This document shows positions 33,272 through 41,258 of a stretch of DNA of 64,000 nt, piece by piece. The notes beneath the pieces are model-generated. The model made no database searches. It had not been told where the DNA came from and worked only from the letters and a program-made list of their open reading frames with translations. Made by a program: the position numbers and the translations under genes. The stretch's first letter is position 1. Each line of letters starts with the position of its first letter. Origin of the DNA: DATMER01 sp035556715 (GTDB taxonomy: Bacteria > Acidobacteriota > Thermoanaerobaculia > Multivoradales > UBA5704); NCBI GenBank assembly GCA_035556715.1, contig DATMER010000145.1, positions 142,680 through 206,679 of the forward strand. The letters run 5' to 3'.

Positions 33272-33795
33272 CCGCCGCTCCGCAGGAGGCCCCTGGCCAC
33301 GAGCCGCCGGGTCAGGGCGGCGAGGCACCGGTTGGTGAGCTTGCTGATGCTGCCCTGCCTGTACCCCAGGAACAGCGCCATCTCGGACGGATCGTAGCCG
33401 TGCCGGTAGCGCAGCGCGAGCAGATTGCGGCAGCGCAACGGGAGTTGGTCGATCGCGCTCGTCAGGTCCCGCCGCAGGTCCTCCCCCTCCTGGTCGGGGG
33501 CGAGGGGCTGCGCTATCAGATCCAGGACCGTCTCGTCCACGGCGTCGTAGAGCCTGCGGCGCTGTTCCCGCCAATAGATCAGGCACTTGTTCCGCAGGGT
33601 CCCCATCAGCCATGCCTCCGGGTCGCGGATCCCGTCGCGGTGGTAGAGCAGCGCCAGGAGGGCCTGCTGCAGGATGTCCTCCATGTCCTGGGCGGGGATC
33701 CGGTAGCGGACGAACAGCGCCTTCACGCGCGGCCGGACCCTCTCGAGAAAGTTCTCCAGGGAATCTTCGATCCGGGATTGGTCCAAGGCGCTCAT
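33268..33795 (-). CDS. ECF RNA polymerase sigma factor
   Basis: 175 residues from ATG 33795; the two paralogues start at the equivalent place, so the longer in-frame start at 33861 is less likely. Region 2 (AQDMEDILQQALLALLYHRDGIRDPEAWLMGTLRNKCLIYWREQRRR) and region 4 (LPLRCRNLLALRYRHGYDPSEMALFLGYRQGSISKLTNRCLAAL) are both present. It resembles the factors at 34307 and 36181 closely. An 18-base motif shared with the 36181 gene lies 26 bases before this start. Confidence 0.85.
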   Translation of the reverse strand: MSALDQSRIEDSLENFLERVRPRVKALFVRYRIPAQDMEDILQQALLALLYHRDGIRDPEAWLMGTLRNKCLIYWREQRRRLYDAVDETVLDLIAQPLAPDQEGEDLRRDLTSAIDQLPLRCRNLLALRYRHGYDPSEMALFLGYRQGSISKLTNRCLAALTRRLVARGLLRSGG

Positions 33796-33820
33796 TTCGG
33801 CAAGAAGACGCTTGAATGTT

Positions 33821-33838
33821 GGATACACTAACACTGCC
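33821..33838 (-). promoter_or_regulatory. 18-bp upstream motif shared by two ECF genes, copy 1
   Basis: On the minus strand this reads GGCAGTGTTAGTGTATCC. The copy before the 36181-36735 sigma gene reads GGCGGTGTTAGCCTAACC (14 of 18 identical). Each lies 26-29 bases before its start codon. It is a candidate autoregulated promoter or operator. Confidence 0.5.
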
Positions 33839-33901
33839 CGGAGGCACTTGTCCAGCACCATCCGTCATTCAAGCGCCCGCTGCCTCTCTTCTTCGAACCG
33901 G

Positions 33902-34114
33902 CTAGCCGTTGCCGTCGATTCGCAAGCCGACCCTCTCGAAGAGGCTTACCACCGTATTCCAGAAAGAGAAGCTCTGGCTGAAGGGGGTGCGCTGGGGACC
34001 GTTCCACCTTGACTCGGACCGGGGGGCGGCGCTCAGGTCGGACAGCGGGAACATCACGGAGGCGGCAGTCAGGGCGAGGATGGCGAGGGCGCGGCGGATT
34101 CGATGGGAAATCAT
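33902..34114 (-). CDS. Small secreted peptide within the ECF cluster
   Basis: 70 residues. AAAGGAG lies 7-8 bases before ATG 34114. The N-terminus is a signal peptide: basic HRIRR, hydrophobic ALAILALTAASVMFPL, then cleavage near LSAA. The mature part is about 40 residues (PRSESRWNGPQRTPFSQSF...), with one potential amphipathic segment (FWNTVVSLFERVGLRID). No known family recognised. It lies between two sigma-factor genes on the same strand, so it may be a target or signal of the cluster; this is inference. Confidence 0.65.
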   Translation of the reverse strand: MISHRIRRALAILALTAASVMFPLSDLSAAPRSESRWNGPQRTPFSQSFSFWNTVVSLFERVGLRIDGNG

Positions 34115-34306
34115 GAGACGTCTCCTTTCTTGGACGGCGGCCGGGGCCGCAGAGCTGCCGAAGGGGCGGCTATAGATTAAGTTTCCGCAGAAGCCTTTTT
34201 GAAGACACCGATCTGAATCTGACTATGAGATTGTGCACCGGAATGCCCTGGAACGGGAAACGAGTGATGCCCGGGAGTGCCGGGCCGGGGGCGAAACGCC
34301 AGGCGG

Positions 34307-34864
34307 TCAGGCGTCGTTGTCCAGCGCTTCCGGAGCGGGATGGAACCCGGCCCCGAGGAGCTGCTGGGTGAGCGCGGACAGGCAGCGGCGGGTGACCTTG
34401 CGGATGCTGGACTTGCAGTAGCCGGTGCGCTCCGCCGCCTCGGCCGTGCTGCAGCCGAGGCCATAGCGGAGCCGGAGGACGGAGCGGCAGCGGTCGGGGA
34501 GCTGCGCGAGCATGACGTCGAGGTCGTGGCGCAGCTCGGAGCGCTCCTGGGCCGGGGCCTCGGCGTCGGCCAGGAGCTCGAGGATGGCGGAGTCCACCAC
34601 GTCCCAGAGCCGGCTGCGCTGCTTGCGCCAGTAGATGACACAGCGGTTCGACAGCGTGGCCAGGACCCAGGCTTCAGGATTGCGGATGCTCCCCGCCTTC
34701 GAGACCATGATGAGAAAGGTCTCTTGCAGCAGGTCGTCCGCGTCCTGCGCGGGGATCTTGTAGCGGAAGAGGATGCGCTTGAGCTTTGGCTCGACCCTCT
34801 CCAGCAGCTCCTCTAGCGAGGACTCTTCCGCCCGAGGTGAACCCGAAGATTCCATGCCATTCAT
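34307..34864 (-). CDS. ECF RNA polymerase sigma factor
   Basis: 185 residues from ATG 34864; a second ATG at 34855 and a GTG at 34885 are alternatives. Region 2 is DADDLLQETFLIMVSKAGSIRNPEAWVLATLSNRCVIYWRKQRSR and region 4 is LPDRCRSVLRLRYGLGCSTAEAAERTGYCKSSIRKVTRRCLSAL. It follows the 34890 TPR gene by 25 bases and is followed by the small secreted-peptide gene. No adjacent TPR partner of its own lies downstream. The 192-base gap after it holds no gene; GGAAACTT on the minus strand near 34184 resembles an ECF -35 element. Confidence 0.85.
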   Translation of the reverse strand: MNGMESSGSPRAEESSLEELLERVEPKLKRILFRYKIPAQDADDLLQETFLIMVSKAGSIRNPEAWVLATLSNRCVIYWRKQRSRLWDVVDSAILELLADAEAPAQERSELRHDLDVMLAQLPDRCRSVLRLRYGLGCSTAEAAERTGYCKSSIRKVTRRCLSALTQQLLGAGFHPAPEALDNDA

Positions 34865-34889
34865 TCTAAGTGACTGGTAGGTCACCGTA

Positions 34890-36188
34890 TCAGCAATCCC
34901 CCGCTTTGTCCACCGCCTCCAGCGCGTGCCTCAGCTCCTGGATCAGCCCGAGGGTGATCCCCTCCATCTCCGCGGCCCTGCGGAAGAGGATCACCGCGGA
35001 CAGGACCTCGCCCGGCACCTGCCGCGAGCGGAAGATGGCGAGCATCTCCGCCGCGATCCGCCGCAGGTCGGCGGCGCGCCCCTGCTGAGTGTAAACCCTC
35101 GCCAGGTCGACCAGGAGGAGCCCCGCGTCATGGCCGAGCTCGTGGCGGGCCAGCTCCTCCCGCACCCGGAGGAAGAGAGCCTCGGCGCGGTCCAGGTTGC
35201 CGAGCGCGAGCTCGATCTTCCCTTCCAGCCACTCCAGGCGGATCAGGCTCATCCGGTCCCCGAGCTGGAGGTAGAGCGGCCGCGTCCGTTCCAGGACCTC
35301 CAGGCCCTCCCGGTGCCGGCCGCTCTCGGTGAGGACCAGGGCCAGATTGTGGTGGGCGGAGACCCGGAGGCGCGGCTCGGCGTCGGCTCCCATGCGGCCC
35401 ATGAGGGAGATCCCCTCGCGCAGGAGCCCGACGGCCCGGTCCCACTCGCCCTCCGACCCGGCGAGGAGGCCCTGGACGACCCGGGCCTTGGCGCAGAGGG
35501 CGGAGTCCTCCAGGCGGCGGCCGATCGCCTCCACCCGGTCGAGCAGCCGGAAGGCTTCCGGAAGGCGCCTCTGCCGGCCCCGGAGAGAGGCCTCCAGCAG
35601 CAGCACTCGCGCTTTTTCCAGCGGGTCGCCGGTGCCGGCCCGCAGCCGCTTGCGCGCCTTGGCGAAGCTCCCCTCCGCGGCCCGGAAGTCGGTCCGCACG
35701 CGCTCGGCATTGCCGAGCACCGCCCAGGCCCGGGCGGCGAGATCGTTCACCCGCTCCTCGCCGTAGCGGCCGGCGTCGAGCCTGGACGCCATCTCGACAC
35801 CCAGGCGCGCCATGTCCAGGGCGCGGGCGGGGTCCTGGAAGGCCCACTCCTGGGCCGCGTCCAGCACCAGCTCGCAGAGCGCCCAGGTGCGCCAGGCCGG
35901 GTCGGCCGAGACGGCGGCGATCCGCCGCTCCCAGGGCTGCGCGGCGAGGGCGCGCAACAGCTCGGGGGCCTCGGAGCGCTCCCGGGCCAGGCTCAGCCGG
36001 AACGGCTCGACCGCGCGCCGGGCGCGCTCGAAGGCGGCCGTGTAGTCGCCGTGGAGCAGGCGGGCGGCGAAGGCCTGGCAGGTGCGGCAGCCGGCGAGGA
36101 GGTGGCGGACGATGCTGCGGCTCTGGTGGCGGGGCGCGAGCCCCTGTCCGAACCGGGCGAGAACGCTTTGCCGGGGGTGCTTATCCAT
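34890..36188 (-). CDS. Zinc-motif/TPR protein paired with an ECF sigma factor (putative anti-sigma)
   Basis: 432 residues. It begins inside the end of the sigma gene at 36181 (8-base overlap). Early residues RHLLAGCRTCQAF give the same H-x4-C-x2-C motif as the 31907 paralogue. The rest consists of TPR-like hairpins (RYGEERVNDLAARAWAVLGNAERVRTDFRAAEGSF...; LRVSAHHNLALVLTESGRHREGLEVLERT; AAEMLAIFRSRQVPGEVLSAVILFRRAAEMEG). Soluble, no signal peptide. It likely controls the sigma factor that precedes it. Confidence 0.7.
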   Translation of the reverse strand: MDKHPRQSVLARFGQGLAPRHQSRSIVRHLLAGCRTCQAFAARLLHGDYTAAFERARRAVEPFRLSLARERSEAPELLRALAAQPWERRIAAVSADPAWRTWALCELVLDAAQEWAFQDPARALDMARLGVEMASRLDAGRYGEERVNDLAARAWAVLGNAERVRTDFRAAEGSFAKARKRLRAGTGDPLEKARVLLLEASLRGRQRRLPEAFRLLDRVEAIGRRLEDSALCAKARVVQGLLAGSEGEWDRAVGLLREGISLMGRMGADAEPRLRVSAHHNLALVLTESGRHREGLEVLERTRPLYLQLGDRMSLIRLEWLEGKIELALGNLDRAEALFLRVREELARHELGHDAGLLLVDLARVYTQQGRAADLRRIAAEMLAIFRSRQVPGEVLSAVILFRRAAEMEGITLGLIQELRHALEAVDKAGDC

Positions 36189-36735
36189 CTTCCTGCGGCT
36201 CGCCGCTCTCCACGAACTCCCGCTGGAAGCCGACGGCCAGGAGCTGGCGCGTGAGGGCGGCCAGGCAGCGGTTGGTGACCTTGCGGATGCTCGACGTCTG
36301 GTAGCCCATCTGCTCCGCGACCTCCGTGGGGCCGTAGCCGAGGCCGTAGCGCAGGCGCAGCAGCGACCGGCAGCGCTGGGACAGACGCCCGAGCACGCGG
36401 CTCAGGTCGGTGCTCAGGTCGGTCTTCTCCTGGTCGGGGGCCTGCGGCACGGCCAGCAGGTCCAGGATCGCGGTGTCCACGGACTCGCAGAGGCTGCCGC
36501 GGCGCTTGCGCCAGTACATGATGCACTTTTTCTTGACCGTGCCGATGAGCCAGCTCTCGGGGCTCCGGACCTTGTCCCACTTGTAGAGCAGGGTGAGCTG
36601 GGCATCCTGCAGGATGTCCTCGGCATCCTCCGGCGGGATCTCGAAGTTCCGCAGGACCCGCTCCAGCCGCGGCCTGGAGTTCTTCAGGAGATTGTTGAGC
36701 GATTCCCGCAGTTCAGGATGATCCAGAGTTGCCAT
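36181..36735 (-). CDS. ECF RNA polymerase sigma factor
   Basis: 184 residues from ATG 36735 (another ATG two codons upstream at 36741). Region 2: EDAEDILQDAQLTLLYKWDKVRSPESWLIGTVKKKCIMYWRKRR. Region 4: LSQRCRSLLRLRYGLGYGPTEVAEQMGYQTSSIRKVTNRCLAAL. It heads the minus-strand run of sigma/TPR genes extending to 30465. The 18-base upstream motif is at 36764-36781. Confidence 0.87.
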   Translation of the reverse strand: MATLDHPELRESLNNLLKNSRPRLERVLRNFEIPPEDAEDILQDAQLTLLYKWDKVRSPESWLIGTVKKKCIMYWRKRRGSLCESVDTAILDLLAVPQAPDQEKTDLSTDLSRVLGRLSQRCRSLLRLRYGLGYGPTEVAEQMGYQTSSIRKVTNRCLAALTRQLLAVGFQREFVESGEPQEDG

Positions 36736-36763
36736 ATCCACCAGAATGTCGTTTATCGACTTG

Positions 36764-36781
36764 GGTTAGGCTAACACCGCC
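36764..36781 (-). promoter_or_regulatory. 18-bp upstream motif shared by two ECF genes, copy 2
   Basis: Minus-strand GGCGGTGTTAGCCTAACC, ending 29 bases before the sigma start at 36735. See the copy at 33821-33838. The flanks of the two copies differ, so the shared block is not simply part of a longer duplication. Confidence 0.5.
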
Positions 36782-36852
36782 ATGGTCCCAAGTCCAGATG
36801 AGGTTCCGATCGTGCCTTGGACACCGGACGGGGCTGGTAAGATGCGCGTCCC

Positions 36853-37668
36853 ATGGGCGTTTTCCTGCTGTTCCTCCTGGCGGTGAGCTTCGGCTCCCTC
36901 ACTACCCTTTACTGGATCCCCGAGGACGACCTCGGGCGCGGCTATTTTCAGATGAACGCGCTCGTGGTGCTCGGCCTCCTGGGCCTGGCCATGGCGGTCG
37001 TCCTCCTCCATCCGTTCCGGCCGTTCGGGGACGACCCGGCGCCCGGCGTCGCCGCCCTGGGCGCCGCTCTCGCCGGCGGCTTCCTCTACTATGCCGCGAT
37101 CTGGCGCGAGCGCTGGGCCGTGGGCCGCTGGCCCCTGGCGCTGTCCACGCTCGGCTGTCTCGCGGCCCTGCTCCTGGCCGGCCCCCACCTGGTGGCGCCG
37201 CTCACCCCCCTGCCCCACCGCGGCGCGCTGCTGGCGGCGAGCCTGATCGCCTCGTCGCTCCTCCTCGGCTGGTCGCTGATCACCATGCTCCTCGGGCACT
37301 GGTACCTGGTCGCGCCGAAGCTGACCTTCCGCCACCTGACCGTGTTCTCCTGGGTGCTCCTCGGCACCGTGCTCCTGCGGGTGCTGTCCGTGGCCGCGAG
37401 CCTGATGGCCGCGGCCAGCGTGAACGAGCTGGTCGAGCCGCACCCCCTCCGCGTCCTCGCCGGCTTCCAGGGGCAGGGCATCTTCTTCTGGTTCCGCCTG
37501 CTCTGGGGCCTGGCCATCGTGCTGCCCCTCGTGGCCATGGCCCTCCATTGCGCGCGGCAGCGCTCGAACCAGTCCGCGACCGGCATCCTGTACGTGGCGG
37601 TGGTCGGAGCCTTCATCGGCGAGATCACCGCCTATTACCTGAGCATTACCACGGGTGTGCCCGTCTAG
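36853..37668 (+). CDS. Polytopic membrane protein of unknown function
   Basis: 271 residues with about eight hydrophobic segments (for example GVFLLFLLAVSFGSLTTL, ALVVLGLLGLAMAVVLL, GALLAASLIASSLLLGWSLITMLLGHWYL, ILYVAVVGAFIGEITAYYL). The GHWYLVAPKL loop, with His/Trp/Tyr between helices, is its most distinctive feature and could bind a cofactor or heme; this is speculation. It is followed after 3 bases by a zinc-ribbon protein and is likely co-transcribed with it. No named family assigned. Confidence 0.75.
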   Translation: MGVFLLFLLAVSFGSLTTLYWIPEDDLGRGYFQMNALVVLGLLGLAMAVVLLHPFRPFGDDPAPGVAALGAALAGGFLYYAAIWRERWAVGRWPLALSTLGCLAALLLAGPHLVAPLTPLPHRGALLAASLIASSLLLGWSLITMLLGHWYLVAPKLTFRHLTVFSWVLLGTVLLRVLSVAASLMAAASVNELVEPHPLRVLAGFQGQGIFFWFRLLWGLAIVLPLVAMALHCARQRSNQSATGILYVAVVGAFIGEITAYYLSITTGVPV

Positions 37669-37671
37669 CGG

Positions 37672-38118
37672 ATGCGTGTCCGTAGTCAGTGCCGCGAGTG
37701 CGGTTTCCCTTTCACCGCCGTCCTGGCGCAGGAGACGGCGGAGCTCCCCTGCCCCAACTGCGCGGCGGCGCGGCCGGTGGCCCGGGAGGGCTGGACCGAG
37801 ACGTCCGTCGACGTCTGCCCCCTCTGCGGCTGCCGCCACCTCTACCGCCAGCGCGACTTCAACCGCGCTCTCGGCTGCCTGCTCGTGGTGGCCGGCGCGG
37901 CGCTGGTGCCGTGGACGTTCGGCCTCTCGCTGCCCGCGTTCGGGCTGGTCGACCTCTGGCTCTACCGGAAGCTCAAGGACGCGGTGGTCTGCTACCGCTG
38001 CGACACGGTCTACCGGGACGCGGTGCCCGGCCCCCGCCACGGCGACTTCGACCTCCTCAAGCACGACGTCCTTAAGTACGGCAAGACCTGGAACGAGGAG
38101 GCGAACCAGGAGAAATGA
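37672..38118 (+). CDS. Small zinc-ribbon membrane protein
   Basis: 148 residues with six CxxC-type pairs or half-pairs: SQCRECGF, LPCPNCAA, DVCPLCGC and VVCYRCDTVY, implying two zinc ribbons. A hydrophobic stretch (ALGCLLVVAGAALVPWTFGLSLPAFGLVDLWLY) is one or two membrane helices between them. Three bases after the preceding membrane-protein gene. Function unknown. Confidence 0.75.
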   Translation: MRVRSQCRECGFPFTAVLAQETAELPCPNCAAARPVAREGWTETSVDVCPLCGCRHLYRQRDFNRALGCLLVVAGAALVPWTFGLSLPAFGLVDLWLYRKLKDAVVCYRCDTVYRDAVPGPRHGDFDLLKHDVLKYGKTWNEEANQEK

Positions 38119-38122
38119 GCTT

Positions 38123-38147
38123 CCCCTCTCCCGCCGCGGGAGAGGGG
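38123..38147. repeat. CCCCTCTCCCGC palindrome between convergent genes
   Basis: CCCCTCTCCCGC and GCGGGAGAGGGG flank a single base. It is the same CTCTCCC-type palindrome as in the dispersed repeat family and lies between two convergent genes, where it could act as a bidirectional terminator even though no T-run follows. Confidence 0.6.
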
Positions 38148-38159
38148 ATAGGGATCGGC

Positions 38160-39341
38160 TCAGGCGGGAATCGCCATGGAAGCCACGTCCTCGAGCCCGG
38201 CCGCGGAGCGCAGCTCGTCGGCGCGGTGGGTGCGCTCCCAGGTGAAGCCCTCCTCCGAGCGGCCGAAGTGGCCGTAAGCCGCCGTCGCCCGGTAGATCGG
38301 GCGGCGCAGATCGAGGTACTCGATGATGCCGCGCGGGGAGAGCGGGAAGTGCTCGCGGACCAGCCGCTCCATCTCGCGGTCGCCGATGCGGCCGGTGCCG
38401 AAGCTGTCGACGCGCACGGACACGGGCTCGACCACGCCGATCGCATAGGCGACCTGCACCTCCACGCGCTCCGCGACCCCGGCCGCGACCAGGTTTTTGG
38501 CCACGTGGCGCGCCATGTAGCAGGCCGAGCGGTCCACCTTCGTCGGGTCCTTGCCCGAGAAGGCGCCGCCGCCGTGCCGCCCATAGCCGCCGTAGGTGTC
38601 GACGATGATCTTGCGGCCGGTCAGGCCGCAGTCGCCGTGCGGGCCGCCGGTCACGAAGCGGCCGGTCGGGTTGATGTGGTAGACCGTGCTGTCGTCCAGG
38701 AGGTCCGCGGGGACCGTCGGCTTGATGATCTGCTCGATCACCGTGGCGGTGATCTCGTCCTGGGAGACGTCGGGGTCGTGCTGCGTGGAGATGACCACGT
38801 TCCGCACGCCGACCGGCTGCTTGCCCTCGTACTCCACCGTCACCTGCGACTTGCCGTCGGGCCGCAGCCAGGGGATCTCGCTGGCGCGGCGCGCCGCGGC
38901 CAGGCGGCGGGTCAGGCGGTGGGAGAGGAGGATCGGCAGCGGCATCAGCTCCGGGGTCTCGCGGCAGGCGAAGCCGAACATCAGCCCCTGGTCGCCGGCG
39001 CCGCCCGTGTCCACGCCCTGCGCGATATCCGCCGACTGCCGGTTGATGGTCAGCAGGACCTTGCAGCAATGGCCGTCGAAGCCCAGGGCCGGACGGTCGT
39101 ACCCGATATCCTGGACGACCTGGCGGGCCACGCCGACGAAGTCGACGTGGGCGTTGGTCGTGATCTCGCCCGAGAGGACGATCAGGTCCGTGGTCACCAG
39201 GGTCTCGCAGGCCACGCGCCCGGTGGCGTCCTGGCGCAGCACCTCGTCCAGGATCGCGTCGGAGATCTGGTCCGCCACCTTGTCGGGGTGGCCCTCCGTC
39301 ACGGACTCCGACGTAAACAGGTGGGCCTCATGTTTGCTCAT
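38160..39341 (-). CDS. metK: S-adenosylmethionine synthase
   Basis: 393 residues. The family motifs are all present: FTSESVTEGHPDKVADQISDAILD, GETTTNA-like SGEITTNAHVDF, GAGDQGLMFGFAC (ATP loop), PTGRFVTGGPHGDCGLTGRKIIVDTYGGYGRHGGGAFSGKDPTKVDRSACYMARHVAKNLVA. It makes SAM from methionine and ATP and supplies the radical-SAM and methyltransferase enzymes here. The 116-base leader holds no riboswitch I can recognise. Confidence 0.97.
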   Translation of the reverse strand: MSKHEAHLFTSESVTEGHPDKVADQISDAILDEVLRQDATGRVACETLVTTDLIVLSGEITTNAHVDFVGVARQVVQDIGYDRPALGFDGHCCKVLLTINRQSADIAQGVDTGGAGDQGLMFGFACRETPELMPLPILLSHRLTRRLAAARRASEIPWLRPDGKSQVTVEYEGKQPVGVRNVVISTQHDPDVSQDEITATVIEQIIKPTVPADLLDDSTVYHINPTGRFVTGGPHGDCGLTGRKIIVDTYGGYGRHGGGAFSGKDPTKVDRSACYMARHVAKNLVAAGVAERVEVQVAYAIGVVEPVSVRVDSFGTGRIGDREMERLVREHFPLSPRGIIEYLDLRRPIYRATAAYGHFGRSEEGFTWERTHRADELRSAAGLEDVASMAIPA

Positions 39342-39457
39342 CGTCGCACCTCAAGCTGTCTCCTTCGGGTAAGCCCCCGCATGCTAGCAACAGTGGCTGG
39401 AACGGTCAAACGAACCGGCCCGATTCTAAAGGTGCTCGATCCCCTCCGGAACGGGAC

Positions 39458-40051
39458 TCAGCGGATGGGACGGCTCTCCAGGACGCCGTAGAAAAGGGTC
39501 GAGATGGCGTGCAGCGTGGAGGTCGAGACGGCCCTGCGCCGGGACTCGAGGCCGCCGGTGAGCGACCGGATCATGCCGCCGTTGCGCCGGGTGCCCGGAA
39601 TCGCGAACGGGATCTGGGCGCTGTCGAGGCCGGCGATCAGGCGCTCGGGGAGCTGCACCGAGCCGCTCGACCCCCAGGCCTCGCCGAGAGGGCTCCGCAC
39701 CACGGCCCAGTTGCGCACGAAGTAGAGGACCCTGCCCTCCACTTCCAGGGAGTGGATGCCCCCCTCGGCGGCCATGTAGAACTGGTAGGTGTCGCCGAGC
39801 CTCTCCTCCATTGCCTTCACGTAGCCGCGCGCCAGGCCGAGGGTCTCCTCGTCCGACACCGGCAGGCCGATGGACGGTGGCTCCACGACCTGGGGCACGA
39901 CCGCGACCGACACGATCTTGTCAAGGCCGTCGTGGAAGTAGCGGAGGAACGCGTCGCGGATGCCGAGCAGGGTTTCCGAGTTGTTCCCGGCCACCGCGAT
40001 CTCGACACCCGATTGGAGCTTTTGCCAGAAATTCCTAAGATCCGTTCCCAT
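39458..40051 (-). CDS. DUF84 (inosine/xanthosine triphosphatase) family protein
   Basis: 197 residues from ATG 40051. EIAVAGNNSETLLGIRDAFLRYFHD, DEETLGLARGYVKAMEERLGDTYQFYMAAEGGIHSLEVEGRVLYFVRNWAVV and the S-x-x-x-(L/V)-P-E strand follow the DUF84/YjjX pattern ('VGSTNPVK.EAV..AF', 'ET..GA.NRA', 'GLEGG.', 'W.AV'). In it the canonical 'STNPVK' is 'NNSETL'. Such enzymes clean up ITP and XTP. About 22 extra N-terminal residues precede the usual first strand. The start codon overlaps head-to-head with the next gene's ATG. Confidence 0.75.
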   Translation of the reverse strand: MGTDLRNFWQKLQSGVEIAVAGNNSETLLGIRDAFLRYFHDGLDKIVSVAVVPQVVEPPSIGLPVSDEETLGLARGYVKAMEERLGDTYQFYMAAEGGIHSLEVEGRVLYFVRNWAVVRSPLGEAWGSSGSVQLPERLIAGLDSAQIPFAIPGTRRNGGMIRSLTGGLESRRRAVSTSTLHAISTLFYGVLESRPIR

Positions 40052-40820
40052 GATCACCAGTCGTCACAACCAACGGTTGAAGGATATTCGCCGGCTCCGG
40101 CGAAGTAAAGGCGACCACGCCCTGCTGGAGGGCCCCCATCTCGTGGGGGAGGCGGTCGCCGCGGGATATGAGCTGGAGACGGTGCTCGCCACCCCGGCCT
40201 GGCTGGAGACGCCCGAAGGGCAGCGCCTCGTCCGCCATCTCCCGGTAGTGCCCCTGGAGATCGAGCCCCGGCTGCTGGAGGAGGTCACCGACTCCGACTC
40301 CCCCCGCGGCGTCCTCGCCGTGGCCCGCCTCCCCCGCTCCGGCGCCGGGTCGCTGCCCGTCCGCGACGGCGCAGTCTATCTCTATCTGGACGGATTGCAG
40401 GACCCCGGCAACGTCGGAGCTCTCGCCCGGGTGGCGGAGGCCACGGGATCCGCCGGGCTCATCCTGTCCCCGGGCACGGTCCACCCGAACCATCCGCGGG
40501 CTTTGCGTGCCTCGGCCGGCAGCCTGCTGCGGCTGCCCGTAGCCCTGGCGGAACCCGCGGAGGTGGACCGCCGCCTCGCCGCGGTGCATCCGCGCTGGAT
40601 GGCCCTGGTCCCCCGCGAGGGGGAGGACCTCTGGAAGGCATCCCTGGAGGGCACCCTGGTCCTCGCCGTGGGAGCCGAAGGCCCCGGCCTCTCTCCCCTC
40701 CTCCAGGAGCGGGCCGACCTCCGCCTGACCATCCCGGTCGAGCCGCCGGTCGAGTCGCTGAACGCCACGGTGGCCGCGGCCCTGGTGCTCTTCGAGCTCC
40801 GGCGGCGGTCCATGGTTTAA
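40050..40820 (+). CDS. SpoU/TrmH-family RNA 2'-O-methyltransferase
   Basis: 256 residues from ATG 40050. The N-terminal SpoU substrate-binding domain (MITSRHNQRLKDIRRLRRSKGDHALLEGPHLVGEAVAAG) is typical of the RlmB/TsnR-like subgroup. The SpoU catalytic knot shows YLYLDGLQDPGNVGALARVAEATGSAGLIL (motif 1), VLAVGAEGPGLSP (motif 2) and IPVEPPVESLNATVAAALVLFE (motif 3). Its likely target is rRNA; the exact base cannot be told. An in-frame start at 39960 would run deep into the opposite gene and is less likely. Confidence 0.88.
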   Translation: MITSRHNQRLKDIRRLRRSKGDHALLEGPHLVGEAVAAGYELETVLATPAWLETPEGQRLVRHLPVVPLEIEPRLLEEVTDSDSPRGVLAVARLPRSGAGSLPVRDGAVYLYLDGLQDPGNVGALARVAEATGSAGLILSPGTVHPNHPRALRASAGSLLRLPVALAEPAEVDRRLAAVHPRWMALVPREGEDLWKASLEGTLVLAVGAEGPGLSPLLQERADLRLTIPVEPPVESLNATVAAALVLFELRRRSMV

Positions 40821-40829
40821 TACCGCCGC

Positions 40830-41258
40830 ATGAAGATCGGGATCGGATCGGACCACGCCGGCTACCGCTACAAGGAAGAGATCCGGCTGTATCTCGCCGG
40901 AGAGGGCCATGAAGTCACCGACTTCGGCACGGGCTCGGAGGAGTCGGTCGACTATCCCGTCTTCATCCGTCCCGTGGCCGAGGCCGTGGCCCGCGGCGAG
41001 CTCGAGCGCGGGATCGTGCTCGGCGGCTCGGGCAATGGCGAGGCCATGGCGGCCAACCGGGTGCGGGGCGTCCGCTGCGCCCTCTGCTGGAACGCCGAGT
41101 CCGCCCGCCTCGGCCGCCAGCACAACGACGCCAACATGATCTCCCTCGGCCAGCGCATGATACCGCTGGAGACCGCCCTCGACATCGTCCGGATCTGGCT
41201 GGAGACCCCCTTCGAGGGCGGTCGCCACGTCCGCCGGATCCAGTTGCTCGACGCGTGA
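40830..41258 (+). CDS. rpiB: Ribose-5-phosphate isomerase B
   Basis: 142 residues. KIGIGSDHAGYRYKEEI carries the phosphate-binding start. DYPVFIRPVAEAVARGELERGIVLGGSGNGEAMAANRVRGVRCALCWN shows the RpiB core; here 'GGSGNGEAMAANR' replaces the more common 'CGTGIG'. That form with Ser for the usual catalytic Cys is known in part of the family. HNDANMISLGQRMI completes the active site. It interconverts ribose-5-P and ribulose-5-P. murB overlaps its stop by four bases. Confidence 0.9.
   Translation: MKIGIGSDHAGYRYKEEIRLYLAGEGHEVTDFGTGSEESVDYPVFIRPVAEAVARGELERGIVLGGSGNGEAMAANRVRGVRCALCWNAESARLGRQHNDANMISLGQRMIPLETALDIVRIWLETPFEGGRHVRRIQLLDA

Noticed and set aside
39342..39457. SAM riboswitch in the metK leader
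   Set aside because: I could not find the conserved core of SAM-I, SAM-II or SAH types; the leader is short and GC-rich.
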